DNA from: UBA9076 sp964418835
Lineage (GTDB): Bacteria > Bacillota_I > Bacilli_A > Erysipelotrichales > Erysipelotrichaceae
NCBI GenBank assembly: GCA_964418835.1
Contig: CAYQNJ010000001.1
Location: 62,001 to 126,000 of the forward strand
Direction: 5' to 3'
Length of the DNA stretch: 64,000 bases
The position numbers were made by a program, and so were the translations under genes. The notes below the pieces were generated by a model. That model was not told the origin of the DNA. It worked only from the letters and a program-made list of their open reading frames with translations, and searched no databases. This document shows, in pieces, positions 43,075-51,493 of the stretch. How positions within the stretch are numbered: position 1 is the first letter of the stretch; each line of letters opens with the position of its first letter.

Positions 43075-44439
43075 ATGAAAACGTTTAATGATTACAATTT
43101 TAATAAGTATACTAAAGAATTTATTGATATAAATAAGTTTAAAACTCCAACACCTATTCAAGAAGCTGTTATTCCTTATGCAATTAAAGGAAGAGATATT
43201 ATTGCAATATCAGCAACTGGTACAGGTAAAACACATACTTTTTTAATTCCAATAATGGAAAGAATTAACACAGAAATACAAAATGTCCAAGCTGTAATTA
43301 CTGCACCAACAAGAGAGCTTGCAATACAAATATTTGAATTTGCAAAAGCTATGTCTCAAGCTAATCCTGATATTAATATAAAACTTGTTACAGGTGGAAT
43401 TAGTAAAGAAAGAATGATAGAGTCTTTAAAAATACAACCTCATATAGTCATTGGTACTCCTGGACGAATCAAAGATATGTTTTTAAACGAAGCTGTATTA
43501 AGAGTTGATACTTGTAAGTATTTTGTACTTGATGAAGCTGATATGACATTAGAATATGGTTTTTTAGATGATGTAGATGCAATATGTGGAAGAATGTCTG
43601 ATAGATTACAAATGCTTGCTTTTAGTGCAACTATGCCTTTAGCATTAAAGCAATTTTTAAAGAAGTATATGCATAATAGTATGACAATTGATATGCAAGA
43701 AGAAAGTAAGTTTAATCCTAAGATTAATCATGTTTTAATTGCGTGTAAACATAAATCATATAGTGAAACTATTTTAGATATTATGGATGGGTTTATGCCT
43801 TATGTATGTTTAATTATCGCTAATACTAGGGATGATGCAGGTAAAATAGCTTCAGATTTACGAAGTCATGGTGTTGCTTTATTAGAAATTCATGGTGGAT
43901 TATCTAGTAGAGAAAGAAAACAAGCAATGAAAGAGTTAACAAATCTAACTCAAACATATGTAGTAGCAACTGATATTGCTTCAAGAGGATTAGATATTGA
44001 AGGAATAACTCATGTAATATCTTGTGGTTTTCCAAACGATTTAGATTTCTATGTTCATAGAGCTGGTAGAACGGGAAGAAGTGGTAAAGAGGGTACTTGT
44101 TTTGCTTTATATCATGAAGATGATGCTAGATCAATAAAAGCTTTACAAACAAAGGGTATATCTTTCTCTCATAAATCATATAAAGATGGAAAATGGAAAG
44201 AACTTAAACCATTTGGATATAAAAGAAAACCTAGAAATGATTTAACAGAAAAAGAAATTGCAAAAACATTAACTAGAAAAAGCGCAAAAGTAAAACCAGG
44301 ATATAAGAAAAAAAGAAAAAATGAAATTGAAAAAATAAAAAGAAAAGAAAGAAGAAATTTTATTCAAGCTCAAATAAAGGAACAACAAAAAGAAAAAAAC
44401 AAACAAAAACAAATATTAAAAAATAGAGGTGAAATATGA
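43075..44439 (+). CDS. cshB: DEAD-box RNA helicase (CshB-like)
   Basis: A 454-residue ATP-dependent RNA helicase with all motifs in order: SATGTGKT (motif I), PTRELA, TPGR, DEAD (in VLDEADM), SATMP, ATDIASRGLDI and HRAGRTGRSG. A very basic Lys/Arg C-terminal tail follows for RNA binding. The neighbours ispH, nfo and ispG reproduce the B. subtilis cshB (yqfR) region, which supports the name. GGAAGG precedes the ATG. Confidence 0.93.
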   Translation: MKTFNDYNFNKYTKEFIDINKFKTPTPIQEAVIPYAIKGRDIIAISATGTGKTHTFLIPIMERINTEIQNVQAVITAPTRELAIQIFEFAKAMSQANPDINIKLVTGGISKERMIESLKIQPHIVIGTPGRIKDMFLNEAVLRVDTCKYFVLDEADMTLEYGFLDDVDAICGRMSDRLQMLAFSATMPLALKQFLKKYMHNSMTIDMQEESKFNPKINHVLIACKHKSYSETILDIMDGFMPYVCLIIANTRDDAGKIASDLRSHGVALLEIHGGLSSRERKQAMKELTNLTQTYVVATDIASRGLDIEGITHVISCGFPNDLDFYVHRAGRTGRSGKEGTCFALYHEDDARSIKALQTKGISFSHKSYKDGKWKELKPFGYKRKPRNDLTEKEIAKTLTRKSAKVKPGYKKKRKNEIEKIKRKERRNFIQAQIKEQQKEKNKQKQILKNRGEI

Positions 44440-45281
44440 TTATAGGATCTCATGTAAGTTTAAGTGCACCTGATTACTTATTAGGTGCAGTTAAAGATGC
44501 TATTTCTTATGATGCTAATGCATTAATGATATATACAGGTGCACCACAAAATACAATAAGAAAGCCTACAAAAGATTTTAAAATAGAAGAAGCTAAAGAA
44601 TTAATGGATAAATATGGAATTGATATTAAAAACTTAATTGTTCATGCTCCATACATTATTAATTTAGGTAATAAAGTAAAACCTGAAACTAGAGAAATAG
44701 CTTTGATTTTCTTAGAAAAAGAAATTAGAAGGGTACAAGAAATTGGAGCATATTATTTAGTGTTACATCCAGGATCACATGTTTCTCAAACAGTAGAAGA
44801 AGGGATTGAGGCAATAATTGAAGCATTAAACCTTATAATAAAAGAAAATGATAATATAATGATTTTACTAGAAACTATGGCAGGAAAAGGTACAGAGATT
44901 GGAAGATCTTTTGAAGAAATTAAATATATTTTAGATAGAGTTAAATATCCTGAGAAGTTCGGTGTTTGCTTAGATACTTGTCATATTAATGACGCTGGAT
45001 ATGATATTACTAATTTTGAAGGTGTTCTAGATGAATTTGATAATATTATTGGTTTAGAAAGAATTAAAGTTGTGCATGTAAATGATTCTAAGAATATTAG
45101 AGGTGCAAAAAAAGATAGACATGAAAATATCGGAAAGGGAACAATAGGCTTTGATATTTTATATAATGTGGTTCATAATCCTAGATTAAAGGATGCTGTA
45201 AAAATACTAGAAACTCCTTGGATTGATAACAAACCTCCATATAAGGAAGAAATTAAACTATTAAAAAATAAAACTGTGTAA
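44436..45281 (+). CDS. nfo: Endonuclease IV
   Basis: An AP endonuclease of base excision repair with three zinc ions. The 281-residue protein begins MIIGSHVSLSAP and shows the metal ligands in VHAPYIINL, LHPGSH, LLETMAGKG, CLDTCHINDAGYD, HVNDSK, KDRHENIGKG and a final LETPW. It overlaps cshB by 4 bp (ATGA). Confidence 0.97.
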   Translation: MIIGSHVSLSAPDYLLGAVKDAISYDANALMIYTGAPQNTIRKPTKDFKIEEAKELMDKYGIDIKNLIVHAPYIINLGNKVKPETREIALIFLEKEIRRVQEIGAYYLVLHPGSHVSQTVEEGIEAIIEALNLIIKENDNIMILLETMAGKGTEIGRSFEEIKYILDRVKYPEKFGVCLDTCHINDAGYDITNFEGVLDEFDNIIGLERIKVVHVNDSKNIRGAKKDRHENIGKGTIGFDILYNVVHNPRLKDAVKILETPWIDNKPPYKEEIKLLKNKTV

Positions 45282-45310
45282 CAGGTAATACCTGATTTAC
45301 ACAGTTTTTT
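45271..45310. terminator. Bidirectional terminator between nfo and ispG
   Basis: AAACTGTGTAA (45271-45281) pairs with the segment TTTACACAGTTT (45296-45307), with an inner AGGT/ACCT stem. A/T runs on both sides. It covers both stop codons. Confidence 0.88.
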
Positions 45311-46364
45311 CTTCTACTAATTTTAATATTTCTTCTTTTAAAGTTACTACTAAGTCCTCCTGTTTAACTGTTTTAACAAGCTGTCCTTTCTTAAATAGTA
45401 TTGCGGTATCTTTACCTCCAGCTATACCAATATCAGCTCTAGAGGCTTCTTGAGGCCCATTTACAGGACATCCCATAATAGCGACTTCAATATCAGAATT
45501 TATTTCGTTTAAGAAACTTTCTATTTCTTTAACTATAGGGATCATATCGTATTGAATTCTTCCACAAGTTGGACATGATATAAGGTTTGGGACATTATCA
45601 ATCAAATCAAAACAATTCAATAATTGTTTACCTATAATCATTTCATCTTCAGGTGGTCCACTTACAGATATTCTGATTGTATCTCCAATTCCTTGATATA
45701 ACAGTGTACCTAGTGCAGCACTTGATTTAATAGCACTAGTATTAAATGTACCTGCTTCAGTAACACCTAAATGTAATGGATAATCAAAGGTTTTACTTGC
45801 TAGTTCATAAGCTTGTATTGTCAAGATTACACTACTTGATTTAAAAGATAGACATATGTCATAAAACCCAAGATCTTCAAGTATTTTCACATGATTTTTT
45901 GCACTTTCTATCATTGCTTCTGCACAAGGTTCTCCATACTTTACTAATAAATCTTTTTCTAAAGATCCAGAGTTAATACCAATTCTTATTGGTACATTTC
46001 TTTCTTTACATTTATTAACTATTGCTTCTACATTTTCTTTTTTTCCAATATTACCTGGATTAATTCTAATTTTATCGATTCCATTTTCTAAGCATATTAA
46101 CGCAAATTTATAGTTGAAATGAATATCAGCCACAAGTGGAATATTTACTCTTTCTTTAATTTTTGATATTGCTCTAGCATCTTCTTCATCAAGTATTGCA
46201 AGTCTAACTAACTGACAACCATTTTTTTCTAATCGTTTTATTTGTTTTACAGTTTCATCAACATTTTTTGTTTTAGTGTTTGTCATTGATTGTAGTATTA
46301 CTTTATTTTGATTTCCTATTTGTAAGTTACCAACTTGTATTGATTTAGTATTTATTCTTTTCAT
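45297..46364 (-). CDS. ispG: 4-hydroxy-3-methylbut-2-en-1-yl diphosphate synthase
   Basis: IspG (GcpE) converts MEcPP to HMBPP in the MEP pathway using a 4Fe-4S cluster. The 355-residue short bacterial form has a TIM-barrel N-terminal part (VILQSMTNT, VADIHFNYKFA, RINPGNIG) and cluster Cys residues in SCPTCGR and MGCPVNGPQEA. GAGGAAG precedes the ATG. It is monocistronic. Confidence 0.97.
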   Translation of the reverse strand: MKRINTKSIQVGNLQIGNQNKVILQSMTNTKTKNVDETVKQIKRLEKNGCQLVRLAILDEEDARAISKIKERVNIPLVADIHFNYKFALICLENGIDKIRINPGNIGKKENVEAIVNKCKERNVPIRIGINSGSLEKDLLVKYGEPCAEAMIESAKNHVKILEDLGFYDICLSFKSSSVILTIQAYELASKTFDYPLHLGVTEAGTFNTSAIKSSAALGTLLYQGIGDTIRISVSGPPEDEMIIGKQLLNCFDLIDNVPNLISCPTCGRIQYDMIPIVKEIESFLNEINSDIEVAIMGCPVNGPQEASRADIGIAGGKDTAILFKKGQLVKTVKQEDLVVTLKEEILKLVEEKTV

Positions 46365-46384
46365 ATTATCTTCCTCATATATTT

Positions 46385-46393
46385 ATTATATCA
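46385..46393 (-). promoter_or_regulatory. Extended -10 promoter of ispG
   Basis: TGATATAAT on the minus strand, 20 bp before the ispG start. Confidence 0.5.
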
Positions 46394-46439
46394 ATATTTT
46401 ATTTTTAGTTAATAAATTTACCTTAAAGATTAATTAAAG

Positions 46440-46469
46440 TTGATATTTATACTTAATTTATGCTATACT
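46440..46469 (+). promoter_or_regulatory. rpmG promoter
   Basis: TTGATA (46440-46445), an 18-bp spacer and an extended -10 TGCTATACT (hexamer 46464-46469). Confidence 0.75.
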
Positions 46470-46495
46470 TCAAATGCATTATTTAGGAGGTTAGT

Positions 46496-46648
46496 ATGGC
46501 TAGAGAAAATATCACTTTCAAGTGCGCAGACTGTGGTGAAGAAAACTACATTGGTACAAGAAATAAAAAATTACATCCAGAACGTATGGAAATAGTAAAA
46601 TATTGCCGTGTTTGTAAGAAGAAAACTACTCATAAGGAGAAAAAATAA
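46496..46648 (+). CDS. rpmG: 50S ribosomal protein L33
   Basis: A 50-residue L33: MARENITFKCADCGEENY with the first CxxC and YCRVCKKKT with the second, so a zinc-binding (C+) form. AGGAGG stands before the ATG. It has its own promoter and a small terminator, which ends only 8 nt before the start of the next gene. C+ forms are often paired with zinc-independent paralogues; none is seen here. Confidence 0.97.
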   Translation: MARENITFKCADCGEENYIGTRNKKLHPERMEIVKYCRVCKKKTTHKEKK

Positions 46649-46666
46649 GCCAAATAAGGCTTTTTT
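46647..46666 (+). terminator. Terminator of rpmG
   Basis: AAGCC (46647-46651) pairs with GGCTT (46658-46662) and runs into six T residues. Confidence 0.7.
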
Positions 46667-46674
46667 AAATTTAT

Positions 46675-47274
46675 ATGGAAGAAATTATTAAAGTAGTAGT
46701 GGGTTTATATGGTACAAATTGTTATATAGTTAAAGAAAATAATGAAGTTTTAATTATAGATCCAGGAAAGAAAGCAGATAGAATTATTTCTAATATTAAT
46801 GTAACTGAAAAAGTAGTAGGTATAATTTTAACTCATGGCCATTTTGATCATATAGGTGCTGTAGATAATTTAGTTGAATATTATAATTGTGATGTGTTTA
46901 TTAACTTAAAAGATAAAGAACTTCTAAATCACAAGATGAATTCTATGGCTGGATATATTGGAAAGGTTAAAAGTGAAGTTAAATCATTACCAGAAGGTAA
47001 ATTTAATATAGGAACCTTTAATTTAAATATTATATATACACCAGGACATACAGAAGGTAGTATTTTAATTGAATATAAAAACCATTTATTTACTGGTGAT
47101 ACTTTATTTAAGAATAGTATAGGTAGAACAGACTTATATTCAGGTAATAATTCTAAAATGTTTCAATCAATTAAACTAATAAAACAATTAAATCCAGAAT
47201 TAATTGTCTATCCAGGTCATGGTGATTCATCCATTTTAAAAGATGAATTAATTAATAATCCCTTTTATCTATAA
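46675..47274 (+). CDS. MBL-fold metal-dependent hydrolase (YqgX, glyoxalase II-like)
   Basis: A 199-residue metallo-beta-lactamase-fold hydrolase with THGHFDH (His54, His56, Asp58, His59), YTPGHTEGS, TGDTLF and YPGHGD, the full dinuclear metal set. Related to glyoxalase II but short; substrates may be glutathione- or bacillithiol-type thioesters (inference). The ATG has no ribosome binding site and sits just after the rpmG terminator, so expression may rely on readthrough. In B. subtilis yqgX likewise precedes comGA. Confidence 0.9.
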   Translation: MEEIIKVVVGLYGTNCYIVKENNEVLIIDPGKKADRIISNINVTEKVVGIILTHGHFDHIGAVDNLVEYYNCDVFINLKDKELLNHKMNSMAGYIGKVKSEVKSLPEGKFNIGTFNLNIIYTPGHTEGSILIEYKNHLFTGDTLFKNSIGRTDLYSGNNSKMFQSIKLIKQLNPELIVYPGHGDSSILKDELINNPFYL

Positions 47275-47298
47275 ACTGCATATATTGCAGTTTTTTTA
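47273..47298 (+). terminator. Terminator before comG
   Basis: ACTGCA (47275-47280) pairs with TGCAGT (47286-47291), followed by a seven-T run. Confidence 0.85.
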
Positions 47299-47342
47299 TT
47301 AGGATTTTTAATTTATTAATAAATATATTAATGAGGTGAATG

Positions 47343-48317
47343 ATGGAAGATAGATTAAGTGAATGTTTAAGATTGGCATTGCATAATAATGTAAGTGATA
47401 TTCATTTTAGTGTTATAGATAATAATATAACTATAGAAATGAGATTGCCAGATAGAATCAGAAAACTAAAACCTCATAAGAATGATTTAAAGTTATTTAG
47501 GTATTTACAATATAAATCAAATATAGATATAGGCAATAAATTATTACCTCAAACTGGAAGATGTGAAACTGTTGTTGATTCTAAATTAATATCATTAAGG
47601 TTTTCTATAATAAATAGTTATAAGATAACTAATGGAGTTTTAAGGATATTAAATGCACATAATAAGTTAAATATCGAAGATTTAACTTATGATTTTGAAA
47701 TTATTAATTATTTAAAAGATATTGGATTAGGTAGAAGCGGTTTATATATATTTTCTGGTCCTACTGGAAGTGGTAAAACAACAACTCTTTATACAATATT
47801 AAATTCTATAGAAAATAAAAAGATATTTACTTTGGAAGACCCTATTGAAATATATAGTAATAAATATGTTCAACTACAAATAAATGAACAACAGAATTTA
47901 GGTTATTCTCAAGGTATTAAACAGCTTATGAGGCATGATCCAGACATTATTATGATAGGTGAAATAAGAGATGAAATTGCGGCTAATATGGCTATTAGAA
48001 GCGCTTTAACGGGTCATTTAGTATTAACTAGTATTCACTCTGGAAATTGTGTTATGGCTATTAATAGATTATTAGAATTAGGAGTAAATAAATTACAGTT
48101 ATTTGATGTTTTAAAAGGCATAAGTAATCAAAGACTTTATTCTACTATATCTAATTCTAAAACTGGAGTTTATGAAGTGATGGATAGAAAGGAAGTGATT
48201 TATTATCTTCAAAATGAAACTACATCAAAATCTTTCAAGTCCCTTGAAGAAAGAATCAGAGAAGCAATCAAAAATAGAATTATTAAAGAAGAAACTGCCA
48301 AACAAGATTTATATTAA
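47343..48317 (+). CDS. comGA: Competence pilus assembly ATPase ComGA
   Basis: The cytoplasmic GspE/PilB-type motor for the competence pseudopilus that takes up DNA. 324 residues: Walker A GPTGSGKT (139-146), the Asp box TLEDPIE, Walker B PDIIMIGEIRD and the His box GHLVLTSIHSG. There is no CxxC zinc loop. GAGGTG is 4 bp before ATG 47343; the ATG at 47340 is too close to that site. It is the first gene of a complete seven-gene comG operon. Confidence 0.95.
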   Translation: MEDRLSECLRLALHNNVSDIHFSVIDNNITIEMRLPDRIRKLKPHKNDLKLFRYLQYKSNIDIGNKLLPQTGRCETVVDSKLISLRFSIINSYKITNGVLRILNAHNKLNIEDLTYDFEIINYLKDIGLGRSGLYIFSGPTGSGKTTTLYTILNSIENKKIFTLEDPIEIYSNKYVQLQINEQQNLGYSQGIKQLMRHDPDIIMIGEIRDEIAANMAIRSALTGHLVLTSIHSGNCVMAINRLLELGVNKLQLFDVLKGISNQRLYSTISNSKTGVYEVMDRKEVIYYLQNETTSKSFKSLEERIREAIKNRIIKEETAKQDLY

Positions 48318-48318
48318 T

Positions 48319-49284
48319 ATGCTAGATTGTGAAGCTATTGTTCAATTAATGAATAATGGTTTTACTTTTATAGATTCATGTAATTTAATTGAAAATAAAC
48401 AAAATAATAAAGTATTTAATTTTATTAAGACTAGATTAAATAAAGGTGAAGATATTACAGACTTATTTATAGAATACTGTCCTAATGAAATTAGAACATA
48501 TTTTACTAGTTTTATAAAATTTCTACCATTTAAAAATTCATTAATGTTATCGATATCTATTTATGAGGAATCTAAAAATCAAAGAAATGTATATTTAAAA
48601 AAATTACTTTATCCTATATTAACATTAATTACTACAATAATTGGGATATATATTTTTATATTAGTTTGTTTTCCAGTATTAATATCATTGATGAAAGAAT
48701 TTGATAATAATCTAGATTTCATGTTGAAACTACAAAATATTAGCTATTTGTTTATTAATGTATTATTTATTACTATTTTAGTTTTACTATTAATAGTTTT
48801 ATATTTTATAAAAAAAGATAATCAAATAAAAGGTTTTAAATTAATTTCCAATTTAAAATTATCAAGGTTTATTAAGGTAATGATAAGTAATGATTTTGCA
48901 AGATTTTATCAACAATGTATTTTAATCGGATGTTCTACTAAAGAAAGTATAAATATACTAAAAAGTATTAATGAAAAACCCATAATAGTATTTTTATCAA
49001 ATGAAATAGATAAATCACTTTCTAATGGAGAAACAATGGAGAAAGCTTTTAAAAATAAATATTTTGAAAAAGGATTATTTAGATTTTTAAACATAGCAAT
49101 GCATGCGTCTAATATGAATGAAATGTTAAAGGGTTATATTAAATTAAATGAATTAAAAGTAAATAAATTTTTTAATGTATTTTCATATTCAATTCAATTG
49201 TTTACTTATTCATCAATAGCATTAGTTTTAATATTTGTATATCAAATATTAATGATGCCCTTAACAATAATTTCTAATTTATAG
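48319..49284 (+). CDS. comGB: Competence pilus platform protein ComGB
   Basis: A 321-residue inner membrane platform protein of the GspF/PilC family with three hydrophobic segments (near residues 100-122, 145-170 and at the C-terminus). The start is uncertain. The frame is open back to 48214 inside comGA, but MLDCEAIVQLMNNGF at 48319, one base after the comGA stop, gives the normal length. No strong ribosome binding site is visible, which suggests coupling to comGA. Confidence 0.88.
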   Translation: MLDCEAIVQLMNNGFTFIDSCNLIENKQNNKVFNFIKTRLNKGEDITDLFIEYCPNEIRTYFTSFIKFLPFKNSLMLSISIYEESKNQRNVYLKKLLYPILTLITTIIGIYIFILVCFPVLISLMKEFDNNLDFMLKLQNISYLFINVLFITILVLLLIVLYFIKKDNQIKGFKLISNLKLSRFIKVMISNDFARFYQQCILIGCSTKESINILKSINEKPIIVFLSNEIDKSLSNGETMEKAFKNKYFEKGLFRFLNIAMHASNMNEMLKGYIKLNELKVNKFFNVFSYSIQLFTYSSIALVLIFVYQILMMPLTIISNL

Positions 49285-49293
49285 GAGGTTAAT

Positions 49294-49587
49294 ATGAAAA
49301 AAGGTTTTACATTATTAGAAATGATTATTGTAGTAAGTGTATTATCAATTCTGTTTCTACTAGCAGTACCAAATATACAAAAAGTTATAAAAATAGTTGA
49401 TAACAAAGGTTGTGATGCTTTAGTTAAAGTTGTAGATTCAGCTATACTTCAATACAAATTAGATTATGATGATTACCCAGGTAGTGTATTTGATTTAGTC
49501 AATGCAGGTTTGTTAAGTGAAAATCAAACACATTGTTCAAACGGTAAAACTATTGGTATATATGATGGACAAGCACAATCTCAATAA
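49294..49587 (+). CDS. comGC: Major competence pseudopilin ComGC
   Basis: A 97-residue prepilin with a textbook type IV signal, KKGFTLLEMIIVVSVLSIL. Cleavage is expected between Gly4 and Phe5 by ComC, and Glu9 is Glu5 of the mature pilin. Two Cys residues lie in the globular part (KGCDALV and THCSNG). AGGAGG precedes the ATG. It is the main pilus subunit for DNA capture. Confidence 0.95.
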   Translation: MKKGFTLLEMIIVVSVLSILFLLAVPNIQKVIKIVDNKGCDALVKVVDSAILQYKLDYDDYPGSVFDLVNAGLLSENQTHCSNGKTIGIYDGQAQSQ

Positions 49588-49894
49588 AGGTTTTGTTTTA
49601 ATTGAATTTATATTTGTTTTAATAATACTTTCTATATTATTTTATTTTATAAATCCTTTTTTTAAAGAGAAAAACTACGATCATTTTATATTTAATGATT
49701 CTTATATTTACATGCAAAGTCTAAGCTTAGCAAATAAAGAAGATAATATGTTAGATATGAATTTTAATGATATAGATTACTATACAAATATAATATTTAA
49801 TGAGAAGGGTAATGTTAATCAAGCACAGACAATAATAGTTAATAATAAAAAATATACAATAGGATTAGGAGTTGGAAAATTAATTGAAAAGTAA
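49562..49894 (+). CDS. comGD: Minor pseudopilin ComGD
   Basis: About 110 residues with a prepilin-like N-terminus NKGFVLIEFIFVLIILSI, retaining Gly before Phe and Glu5. Start at ATG 49562 or 49565, inside comGC (26-bp overlap); the frame is open to 49517 but the shorter form fits a prepilin leader. It probably forms the pilus tip with ComGE-GG. Confidence 0.85.
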   Translation: MMDKHNLNKGFVLIEFIFVLIILSILFYFINPFFKEKNYDHFIFNDSYIYMQSLSLANKEDNMLDMNFNDIDYYTNIIFNEKGNVNQAQTIIVNNKKYTIGLGVGKLIEK

Positions 49895-50105
49895 AGATGG
49901 TTTTATTTTAATTGATGCATTATTTTCTATATTTATTACATCTATTACTGTTTTAATTATTTTTAATGCATATACTATTTTTATTAATTATAAAAATATA
50001 GAAGATAAAAAATTAGAGGAGTATGAATGGAAAAGAATAATGGTTCTTTCAAAAATAAATACATGTGTAATAGAAAAAGAGGATTTATATTACTTAGAAC
50101 ATTAA
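49884..50105 (+). CDS. comGE: Minor pseudopilin, ComGE-like
   Basis: A 73-residue protein with KDGFILIDALFSIFI, a prepilin-type N-terminus with Asp in place of Glu5. It starts at TTG 49884 with GGAG about 12 bp upstream and overlaps comGD by 11 bp. Short, but the position in the operon and the N-terminal signal support ComGE. Confidence 0.75.
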   Translation: MKSKDGFILIDALFSIFITSITVLIIFNAYTIFINYKNIEDKKLEEYEWKRIMVLSKINTCVIEKEDLYYLEH

Positions 50106-50458
50106 TATCACTTGTTATTACATTTACTATGATAATTATCTTATTAAATTCATTAAAAGTTTTAAGTAACTATGATAATGAATCCATAAACTTGCAAGAA
50201 GAGATTTCTTCAATTCAACTAATTAGACTTTTATCAATGTCTTATGATCTTAAAGTATCTCATAATGAAATATATTTTAACTTAGAAGAAAATAATTGGA
50301 ATATTAAATATTTAAATAATAATGTAATACTACAACCAGGAACACAGACATATTTCTTTAATGTTGATGATGTTTATTTTAATATAGAATCTAATTTAGT
50401 TTATATTAATTATTCAAGAAATGATAAGCAGTATAAAAGGGTGATAGGATATGTGTAA
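50027..50458 (+). CDS. comGF: Minor pseudopilin ComGF
   Basis: A 143-residue protein with prepilin-like RKRGFILLRTLISLVITF preceded by a longer basic leader. The C-terminal half matches ComGF order (NIKYLNNNVILQ, NVDDVYFNIESN). GAGGAG precedes the ATG. It overlaps comGE by 79 bp in another frame, an unusually long overlap even for this compact operon. Confidence 0.82.
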   Translation: MEKNNGSFKNKYMCNRKRGFILLRTLISLVITFTMIIILLNSLKVLSNYDNESINLQEEISSIQLIRLLSMSYDLKVSHNEIYFNLEENNWNIKYLNNNVILQPGTQTYFFNVDDVYFNIESNLVYINYSRNDKQYKRVIGYV

Positions 50459-50825
50459 AAAAGGTTTTATATCTTCATATTTTTTATATAATCTTATTGT
50501 TATATCCATATTTATTGCCACTTTATTACTTTCAATACAATTAAAAACTAAAAGCTTATATAATTTAAATATTTCAAATGATTATTTATTACAAGAAATA
50601 ATTGTAATAAATGATATTAAATGTAAATTATTAAATAATGAAATTTTAGAAGGTGTATACAGTATAGAAGATTTATCATATGAAATAACGCAACATGAAG
50701 AAACTCTATATGTTAATATAAATAGTAATCTAAATGAAAGTTTAATTATTTATTTAATGAAAAAAGAAGATAATTATGAAATAAAGGATTATTACTCAAG
50801 TGCATACAATAGTCTAGGTCTATAA
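50451..50825 (+). CDS. comGG: Minor pseudopilin, ComGG-like
   Basis: A 124-residue protein starting MCKKGFISSYFLYNLIVISIF, a class III signal-like N-terminus without Glu5, as in ComGG, then an Asn/Ile-rich beta domain. It overlaps comGF by 8 bp and ends the pilus operon just before the efp promoter. Sequence identity is weak; the call rests on position and N-terminal form. Confidence 0.75.
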   Translation: MCKKGFISSYFLYNLIVISIFIATLLLSIQLKTKSLYNLNISNDYLLQEIIVINDIKCKLLNNEILEGVYSIEDLSYEITQHEETLYVNINSNLNESLIIYLMKKEDNYEIKDYYSSAYNSLGL

Positions 50826-50828
50826 GCG

Positions 50829-50856
50829 TTGACAAATCTATCTATTTCTTTAAAAT
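50829..50856 (+). promoter_or_regulatory. efp promoter
   Basis: TTGACA (50829-50834), a 16-bp spacer, TAAAAT (50851-50856), beginning just after the comGG stop codon. Confidence 0.75.
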
Positions 50857-50879
50857 AATATAGGTAGAGGAGTGATTTT

Positions 50880-51440
50880 ATGATAATAGTAAATGATTTA
50901 AAACCAGGCGTAACATTTGAAAATGATGGTAATATATTTCAAGTCTTAGATGTATCTCATAATAAAACAGCTATGAGACAAATGATAGTAAAAGTAAAAG
51001 TAAAAAATCTTCGTTCAGGAGTCATTAATGAACTATCATTTACAGGTGGAGATAAGGTAGAACCAGCACATATCGATAAAAGAGAAATGCAATATTTATA
51101 TGATGATGGTGAATCTTTAGTATTTATGGATAATACAACATTTGATCAAATTGAAATTTCAAAAGCAAATTTACAGTGGGAATTACAATTTCTTAAACCA
51201 AATGATAACGTTATTATTACAATGTATGATGGAAATGAAATTTTAGGCTTAATTTTACCTGATAAAGTAACACTTCAAGTTGTTGAATGCGAAGTGGCTG
51301 TAAAAGGAGATACAGCAACATCTGCAATGAAAAATGCTAAGTTAGAAACAGGATTAGAAATTAAAGTTCCATTATTTATAGATAATGATGAAATGATAAT
51401 AGTTTCAACTTCAGATGGTAAATACTCAAGTAGAGCATAA
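50880..51440 (+). CDS. efp: Translation elongation factor P
   Basis: EF-P rescues ribosomes stalled at polyproline. The 186-residue protein has three beta-barrel domains. The loop usually reading PGKG with a modified Lys instead reads NKTAMRQ (28-34), so the equivalent position appears to be Met. I recall this loop in Mycoplasma EF-P. The GDTATSAMKNAKLETG region of domain III is standard. AGAGGAG precedes the ATG. It is likely a form that works without lysine or arginine modification. Confidence 0.95.
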   Translation: MIIVNDLKPGVTFENDGNIFQVLDVSHNKTAMRQMIVKVKVKNLRSGVINELSFTGGDKVEPAHIDKREMQYLYDDGESLVFMDNTTFDQIEISKANLQWELQFLKPNDNVIITMYDGNEILGLILPDKVTLQVVECEVAVKGDTATSAMKNAKLETGLEIKVPLFIDNDEMIIVSTSDGKYSSRA

Positions 51441-51442
51441 TT

Positions 51443-51466
51443 AGGATGTGATTACACATCCTTTAT
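51443..51466 (+). terminator. Terminator of efp
   Basis: AGGATGTG (51443-51450) pairs with CACATCCT (51455-51462); the T-tract is short. Confidence 0.7.
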
Positions 51467-51493
51467 TAGATATAAGAATGGGAGGTTATCGTA

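Noticed and set aside
48214..48318. comGB start 105 bp inside comGA
   Set aside because: It would add a 35-residue basic extension not found in GspF-type proteins; the ATG right after the comGA stop gives the usual length.
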